Assembly: GCA_019914945.1 (NCBI GenBank)
Contig: CM034111.1
Coordinates: 6,696,001 to 6,760,000, forward strand
DNA: 64,000 nucleotides
From: Typha latifolia
Lineage: Eukaryota > Streptophyta > Magnoliopsida > Poales > Typhaceae
Reading direction: 5' to 3'
The number at the start of each line of letters is the position of its first letter. Positions within the stretch are counted from its first letter, which is position 1. Below are positions 57,681-64,000 of this stretch, in pieces. The position numbers and the translations under genes are program-made. The notes below the pieces were generated by a model. That model worked only from the letters and a program-made list of their open reading frames with translations. It did no database searches and was not told the DNA's origin.

Positions 57681-57896
57681 TGTTGTGAACCGGTATAGGT
57701 TGATTCCTAACAACTGTCTAAGGCATTGAATAGGGGTGATCGACTACTAGTGGAGATGATAGAAGATGGTGTATGAAAAGAGGGATGAACGCGATGATAA
57801 TAGTGGAGATTAAGTTATTTTGCTCCTAGATTATCTTACTTTTACTCCTAAAATATCTTAAGGCTAAATTGATCCCAATGCTCGAATAGATTAAAC
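57681..57896 (-). repeat. Possible 5' LTR end of H
   Basis: On the minus strand a sequence ending GGTTCACAACA directly precedes the PBS of H, so LTR sequence should extend rightwards from 57681. The far end was not found and the MITE at 57897 interrupts. It lacks the GCGTTCGAACGC cluster, so it may not pair with 55180-55499. Confidence 0.45.
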
Positions 57897-58320
57897 GGAA
57901 ATTTGTATATAACACCCTACTTTATAACGTAATTGTGATTTATACCCTATATTTTTACTATTTACAAATCAAACCCTATGATTTAGCGAATATGTGCAAA
58001 AAATACCCTATATTAGATTTGAACTAACACCGTGAGAATTTTATATTAAGTAGAGATATTTTATTTCTAAAATAACTAAAATACCCTTATTTCTAAAATG
58101 TCTAAAATGCCCTTAGTATGACTTGGTTGAGGGTATTTTTAAAAAAAATTTAGTATAGTTAACTTAATTAGATATTTAGTTAAGTTTAATTAACTAATTT
58201 AATAGTAGGATATTTTCTATATATATTCACTAAATCATAGGACTCGATTTGCAAATAGCGACAATGTTGGATGTAAACCATATATTCATTAAAAGTTAGG
58301 GTGTTATATGCAAATTTTCT
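57897..58320. mobile_element. Mutator-like MITE, 424 bp
   Basis: Terminal inverted repeats of about 95 bp: GGAAATTTGTATATAACACC on the left against GAAAATTTGCATATAACACC as reverse complement of the right, extending to TATGATTTAG. Target duplication TAGATTAAAC (57887-57896) and TAGATTAAAA (58321-58330), 9/10, a Mutator-like size. No coding capacity. Confidence 0.85.
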
Positions 58321-58330
58321 AGATTAAAAA

Positions 58331-59869
58331 ATGATGGAGCACCCTATTCCTACCCGACTTAGATCAGCTGTAAATGCTTACATAAGATAAACATGACTCA
58401 AGCTAAATATGACTAAAAGATAAATATGACTTAAAGATAAGCATAAACTAAATAAAGATAACTAACTAAACTTCACATAGGGCCCACTTCTCTTTACGCA
58501 ATCCCGTAAAGCGTTGTCACCGGGATTAACTTGATTCAGATCTGACCGCATCTGAAAAAAAAGAAGAAAGACAGAGAGATGAAAGAAGTGAGAGATGGAA
58601 AAAGAAAAGAAGAAGAGTACGAGTCATTTATGTCTCTTTCTGAGACTTAAATAAAACTTTGCAAGGTTTAATTTTGTTAAAACCTTGGTCAACATCTTAT
58701 ATTGCCAATTTCTACTTCTCCCGAATTGTCCCTTCCGTTAATTATCTGTTAAATTTTTCTATTAAAAACAACAGATGCATGTCAAAGAATTAATTTTAGA
58801 ACCCCTATAAGTTATTTGTATTTTTTATAGAAAAGAAAGAGAAGAGAGTTGAGGCTAAAATTATCATTTGATATTTTTCTTAAACACCTAAAAGATTTTT
58901 CATAGTTTAAGCGGGTCAATGTGTAAAAAAAAAATTAAAATATATGCAAAAATAGACAATAATCCAGGAGGTTAATTATCTCTTACTTGTATACGAAATC
59001 AAACGTGTCCTTGGATCCAAGAAGGATAACTTGTACGCAGTTTATTCCGTAGCAATCCAAAGGTTAACATTATTTCCTCTGTAATAAATCTGCTTGGACA
59101 TACTTAAATGGATAACTATAATCTCTTTGTACCTGATTTGAACTAAATTACTCTTATTTGCTTGTTCAACAAGTTGTGCTGAATTGCAGACCAATAGGAA
59201 AAAGACAAGAAAAGGTGTTTATCTTGCCTTCTCTAATTAATTCGTGCAAGTACGATACGAAGAGAGCAATTTGAAGACGAACAAGGAGTTCCAAATTAAA
59301 ACTAATGTTGGGGTTTAGGGTTAGAATTAGGTAGTGGAGAGGTTAGCAAGTACCCTTATTATTGATGCATTCATCCACTAAGAGCGAGGAGATACATACG
59401 TGGATGATGCTTTAGACTTGAATAACGAATTTTCTACTTCCTCGTAGTCTTAACATAAGGCCTTTTTGGTCGTCCAGAATTTGGCAAAATTTGAGACAAA
59501 TTTAATGACTAGAATCCTGTTAGGGAACCCCAAATCTATATAATCCAATTGATTTAGAATTTTAGCGTTTTTTTCCAAGTCTAGGTTTTTTTGAATTACT
59601 TAGTTATAAAATTTTAAGTTTAATGGATTTGATGGATTTTAATGAGTGTAATGAAATATGGTGATTTATGATAGTATTTGGATAGATGCGTTTCTCACTT
59701 ATATTATTTTATATACGCTTATTATGATTTACCCTATTGTTAATTTTTTACTATTTTTTTATTTTATTTTTTTGACTCCTTTTTTTTTACTAAATTATGG
59801 AAATCATGCTATATTTTTAACTATTTACATTCGATCCTTGATATTCTTAGAATAAAATATAGAAAAACA
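58331..59869. other. Intergenic DNA upstream of the AP2 gene
   Basis: AT-rich with no ORF showing a domain. A GA-rich stretch lies at 58556-58620. The 65-codon ORF at 59658 is a hydrophobic translation of AT-rich DNA. Confidence 0.55.
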
Positions 59870-59877
59870 TCTTGAAC

Positions 59878-60520
59878 TAGGGTTGTCAAAAATAAATGGG
59901 CAGCTCGAGCTCGATTTGATTGAAGCTCAAGCTTGGCACAACTTGGCTAGATCTGAGACAAGCCCGAGCCGTTCTAGAAGACTCGAAAATAATTTTAAGC
60001 TGAGCCTAAGCTTAAGCCAGCTTGCTCAGGCTCCGCTCGTTAGGCTCTATATAAAAGGGATAAGTCAAACCCTAATAAACCCCAAATTCTCAAATCCTAA
60101 TCTTCCCCTCCACCGTGGCTCACCTTCTCCTCTAAGTCGCCTCCTTTTTCTCCTTCTCTAACCCGCCTCCTCCTCCTCTTTCTCCACCACGAGATCTGCG
60201 ACCCACCTCTTCCTACTTTAGCGAGCTGGCTCCTCCTCAAGCTATCGCCCCGTGTTTGTCTTCCTTCTCAAGTCATCACCTCATCCTCCTTCATTGGCTT
60301 GGGGTCGATCTAGTTCGATTCAGCTCGATTCAGCTTTGCTTGAATGAGGCTTGATAATAGGCTTATTTTAGGCTCGAGCTCGATTCGAGTTCGGTCAGGC
60401 CCAGCTCAAGCTCGGTTCAGACTCGGTATGGCCTAGCTCGAGGTTGGCTCTAGTTGAGCTGAGCTGAACCTGAGCAGAATTATAAGGCTCGAAGCGAGGC
60501 TAAGGTCATTTACACCCCTA
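59878..60520. mobile_element. Non-autonomous hAT-like element, 643 bp
   Basis: Ends TAGGGTTGTCAAAAATAA and, as reverse complement of the right end, TAGGGGTGTAAATGACC. Flanks TCTTGAAC (59870-59877) and CCTTGAAC (60521-60528) match in 7 of 8 bases. Subterminal GAGCTCGAGCTCG/AGCTCGAG repeats fill both sides. The centre (60050-60290) is CT-rich. It lies about 370 bp upstream of the probable TATA box of the AP2 gene. Confidence 0.88.
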
Positions 60521-60528
60521 CCTTGAAC

Positions 60529-61034
60529 CATGCCTATTTTCGTCGTTGAGTTTTAAGAAAAACATCCCAAGGATGTTTTCTATAATTTAATAAAATTGTA
60601 GGGTCGAATTAAAAATAGAAAATGTAGATGGTGAAAACTGAGTTAAACACATAAGACAAGGTTTAAAATGAGAAAAAAAATTTACACTGTAAATCAATAC
60701 TTGCCAAGAAGGAAACTCCACGTTTGATGAGAGAGAGAATGAGAGGAGAGAGAATGAAAAATTGCTATTAGGAAACATTAGAATAGTTTGTGGGGTTGAT
60801 TGCATTATTGCATAGAAATAGTCCGAAAGGAGATCATTAAGGTAGCTTCCTCCGTTGTATCATTGAGTCCCTTCCAACCTTTCCTCCTTTTATATATGCT
60901 TTCCTTCGCTCCTCCATCCCTTAGCCATCACCAAGTTTGGCAAAAGATTTGCCCTTCTACTCATTTCTTTCTGTTTTCTCTCCTCAACCTCTTCTTCAAG
61001 GTTTTGTTTTCCAGAAGGAGAAACCAATCCTTCC

Positions 61035-61067
<33 letters not shown>

Positions 61068-61106
61068 GTAACAGTTGCTTAATGTTCTTTGAGGTTTGAA
61101 GAGGAG
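60529..61106 (+). promoter_or_regulatory. Promoter and 5' leader of the AP2-like gene
   Basis: A TATA-like TATATATG at 60890-60897 is followed by CT-rich leader sequence, an (AT)n run at 61035-61057, and a five-codon upstream ORF (ATG at 61082, TGA at 61097-61099) seven bases before the main ATG at 61107. Start of transcription is inferred, near 60925. Confidence 0.55.
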
Positions 61107-63180
61107 ATGTGGGATCTCAACGACTTAGAAGCATGCGAGGGGAAAGAGTTGGAGCGAGAACTCGGCTTTCCGTTAGTGACCCACCAGTTCTTTCCGGTAG
61201 TAGGCGCGGAATTCCGCGATACGTCGGAGCCAACGACTACTTTGAAACCTGCGCTGACTTCGCAGCCGATTATGAAGAGTCGGCGGGGACCGCGGTCGAG
61301 GAGCTCCCAGTACCGGGGAGTCACTTTCTACCGGCGGACCGGCCGGTGGGAGTCCCACATATGGTAGGGATGTGGATAATCTGGAAGTTTTATTCTTGTT
61401 CTTAGAAAAATTTATTCTTATTCTCCATTCTTGTGTAGGGATTGCGGCAAGCAGGTATATTTGGGTACGTATCATCTCTTTATATATGGATACAAACTTT
61501 ATTGCCAAATGGATTCATGCGAATATAATTTGATGCAGGTGGATTTGACACAGCCCATGCTGCTGCTCGGTAACGTCTCCTTTCTTCACCAAAATTAAAC
61601 TTTGTTTCTTTCTTTATCAAGTCCCAAAATAAATCTAATTCCGTGATTGTTTCAACCACAGTGCTTATGATCGAGCAGCGATCAAATTTCGCGGCGTTGA
61701 TGCTGATATAAATTTCATCTTAGAGGATTATGAGGAAGATAGGAAGCAGGTGCTGAGATTTTTTTTTTTTTCTTTCCCTTAGGTTTCCAATTTTGTGCTC
61801 TACTACTTCTACAAGTTGGAACCTTGAATTAGATATGAAAGTGAGAAATTAATGGTTGGTGGCAGATGGGGAATTTAACCAAGGAGGAATTTGTTCATGC
61901 ACTCCGTCGGCAGAGTGCCGGATTCCCTAGAGGAAGCTCCAAATATAGAGGTGTAACCTTGCACAAATGCGGGAGGTGGGAGGCGAGATTGGGTCAATTT
62001 TTGGGCAAGAAGTATATCTTCTTCCATGATTATACTCTGTTTGGTAGTAAATCTTGATAGAATTCAGCTGATTTTAAACTTGGAATGGTTTTGTTTTCTA
62101 TTTGGATATCAACTGCATAGAATTTATAGATCACAATTCATTTCAATGTACTCAGACTAAAGATGATGATGACTAGATCTACTACCACTTTCTTAATCTG
62201 CTTAATTTTGCTGATGATGAAACAGATATGTTTACCTGGGTCTCTTTGACACTGAAATAGAAGCTGCAAGGTATGTTTTCTTCTCTTTGCAAGCTCTTGA
62301 TGATTAATATCAAACTCTACTTGCAGTTTTGTGGGTTTCCAGGGCATATGACAGAGCTGCAATAAAGTTTAATGGCAAGGATGCAGTGACCAATTTTGAT
62401 GCCAGCATGTATGCCGACGAGCTTAACTCCACCGGTAGGCTATCAGCTAAATTTATTCATTATATTCAGCTATCTACTTGCAACTTCATGGTTCTTAAGT
62501 CATCTTTTTGTGTATTTTTGGATGTGTTACAGTTGAGAACAGTGATTATAATCTAGACCTTTGTCTTGGAAGCTCAGGCTCCAAAAGAAGTAGCATTGAG
62601 TCTCTGGGTGATGATAGCCCTTATGGAATGGATGAGCTTGTTCCTATGGCAGTTGAGCCGGATTGGAACATGAGCACTAGAAGCACCAAACAAAAGGTAT
62701 GTGTGATCTTAACTCAAATTTGTTATAATCTTATTTATCAGAATCATTCAATTGCAATGAATTTGTTCTCATCATCTTTATATCATTAGTTCAATAATGA
62801 ATTTGACCAGCTAGAACATGAAAGCAGAAGGAATTTAGCACAAAAGCACAGCTACATCCAATCCTCAACTCCACCACAACTTCCATACCTGCACTTCAGT
62901 TCTTATCATCAAGTGAGTTGCTCCCAATTGCATCAAGATTGTTGTCATATACCTTGTTAGTCAAAAGCATGATCTGGTATTCTCATCCACTGATTGATGA
63001 TTGTTGCAGACTCCGAACCGCAACCTTTCCTTGACGATCGGTAGTGAGCATCAACAACAACAACAGAGACAATTGAATTGGGGCAATGGCTACGCCAATC
63101 GGCCATCGGTGAGAGCAATAGTCCCGCCTCAATTGCTTGCCGCACAGCTGCAGCATCATCAGGATTCCCACCACAGTTAG
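61107..63180 (+). CDS. AP2/TOE-class transcription factor with two AP2 domains
   Basis: Inferred exons: 61107-61363, 61439-61464, 61539-61569, 61662-61749, 61866-62011, 62226-62270, 62343-62434, 62533-62696, 62790-62912, 63010-63180; all introns GT-AG, giving 380 residues. The start MWDLND is the usual euAP2 N-terminus; the track's earlier start is TTG. Order: VTHQFFPV (24-31), basic KSRRGPRSR (57-65), AP2 domain 1 about 68-124 ([21 protein letters not shown], split by tiny exons), linker [16 protein letters not shown]2 domain 2 about 160-217 ([20 protein letters not shown]), an LDLCLG repression-like motif (236-241), a Q run and a miR172 site in the last exon. Known: such nuclear repressors control flowering time and floral organ identity. 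The acidic Ser-rich stretch usual after MWDLND is missing. The C-terminus is unusual (see findings). A CAG acceptor at 62811 is an alternative for exon 9. Confidence 0.9.
63148..63168 (+). promoter_or_regulatory. miR172 target site
   Basis: The 21-mer starts CTGCAGCATCATCAGG and ends ATTCC; it differs from the well-known plant consensus only at the last base. It is the post-transcriptional control site of AP2/TOE genes. In the predicted frame it encodes LQHHQDS rather than the usual AAASSGF. Confidence 0.93.
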
Positions 63181-63237
63181 TAGAACCAGCCCAGCTTGGC
63201 TGCAAAAGAATGGGTTCCACTCTTACAAGACCCACAT

Positions 63238-63243
63238 AATAAA
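63238..63243 (+). terminator. Candidate polyadenylation signal
   Basis: AATAAA 58 bp after the predicted stop. Plant signals are loose, so this is only a candidate; T-rich DNA follows from about 63300. Confidence 0.35.
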
Positions 63244-64000
63244 AAGTCTTGCATTCTTACCACAACCAGGTAGATGCTCCTCTGTGCAGCACAAAGGGCT
63301 ACCGCCACTCCTTTTAGTGAGAATGTGCTTTTAGTTAATTAGAAAGTGAGAATGTTAAGAGAGGGAATCTTCTTGGATATTTGGATAACCTTGGAGATTT
63401 ATTTTGTTTGGTCATGTGCATTCATCTATGACTCAAGTCTCTTGATTGAATCGAAGAGGTAGAAATTTGAGAAAGTGAGTGGATTTTGTTTCCAGTTGTG
63501 GCATAATGATAGTGTAAGTAGATGCTGAGTCAGTTTCTTTCCAGTTTGTGTATAATAACAATAATTTGATAGGGTTAAGAAGTAAGAAAGGGAAAGGGAT
63601 TCTTCTATCTTTTTAGGTCACGAGAAGGGGTTAAATGGTCCGAATGGCTTGTCGCTGTCGTTGGTCCTTCGAATCAGATCATGCCAGCTGCAGTCAGAGT
63701 AGGCCGTAGGGTTATAATGACGAGATAGCAGCCCATAACAAGACCTGCGACTGGTTAATTAGAAGATCTACCCAAGTTGAGTTTTTTTTATCAAAATATT
63801 GATATAGTAAAATTTATTTCCCAAACTAGAATACTGTGCAAAGTATTTTTCAAAATAGTATAATAGGAAAATTATTTTTTCAGACAGCTATCATTCGTGT
63901 AACCAAATAAGTTTATCTCTAAATAATTAGTGAAAGCGATTAATGAATCGTTGTAGGAAAAGCAGTTAAAGAATCCCTGTACTAGAAAGCGATTTATTAT
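63244..64000. other. 3' flank of the AP2-like gene
   Basis: T- and A-rich DNA, partly 3' UTR. No repeat or second gene recognised. Confidence 0.5.

Noticed and set aside
61089..61106. Earlier start of the AP2 protein (MRFEEE)
   Set aside because: The codon at 61089 is TTG. ATG at 61107 gives the family-typical MWDLND.

Overview
The window is plant nuclear DNA. The evidence is a ten-exon, GT-AG spliced AP2/TOE-class transcription factor gene with an intact miR172 site near the right end (61107-63180), and Ty1/copia, Ty3/gypsy, hAT and Mutator-like elements stacked over almost everything to its left. I cannot name the species; a monocot or an early-diverging flowering plant fits. No bacterial, organellar or viral host genes were seen, and apart from the AP2 gene I see no intact host gene.

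Layout. 1-7637: a large element (A1) whose LTRs exceed 2 kb and flank a 3.1 kb domain without an ORF. 7638-14204: decayed Ty3/gypsy chromovirus (B) split by a 3.7 kb hAT element with an 8-bp target duplication. 14220-18747: LTR fragment plus a second A-type 3' end (A2). 18820-19767: B-type LTR followed by five tandem primer-binding sites. 19768-23634: decayed non-coding DNA. 23635-42707: a nest resolved by target duplications: gypsy E, broken in its 5' LTR by gypsy C1 (24071-27433, TAATC) and after its gag zinc knuckle by copia D1 (28938-41530, GTTAT); D1 carries an inverted LTR that is itself broken by copia D2 (35180-40666, AACGC). 42708-45436: AT-rich DNA with a 110-bp tandem repeat and a small non-autonomous hAT. 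45437-53962: minus-strand gypsy G split by a solo A-type LTR (46452-53587, GATAG), which is split by gypsy F (46971-51183, CCAAA). 54226-57900: gypsy and LTR debris including minus-strand gypsy H. 57897-60520: a Mutator-like MITE and a non-autonomous hAT in the upstream flank of the AP2 gene.

How the parts relate. The retroelements are mostly deletion derivatives. C1 and F share a deletion that removes integrase; D1 lacks integrase; D2 keeps only gag and the last codons of RNase H; H joins gag to integrase. Nevertheless C1, F, D1 and D2 have good 5-bp target duplications, so they were mobilised, presumably in trans. Three signals deserve most attention: a U3 module built on the palindrome GCGTTCGAACGC that is shared by copia and gypsy LTRs; LTR/PBS junctions amplified into tandem arrays; and an AP2 gene that keeps the miR172 target at nucleotide level but reads it in a non-canonical frame.
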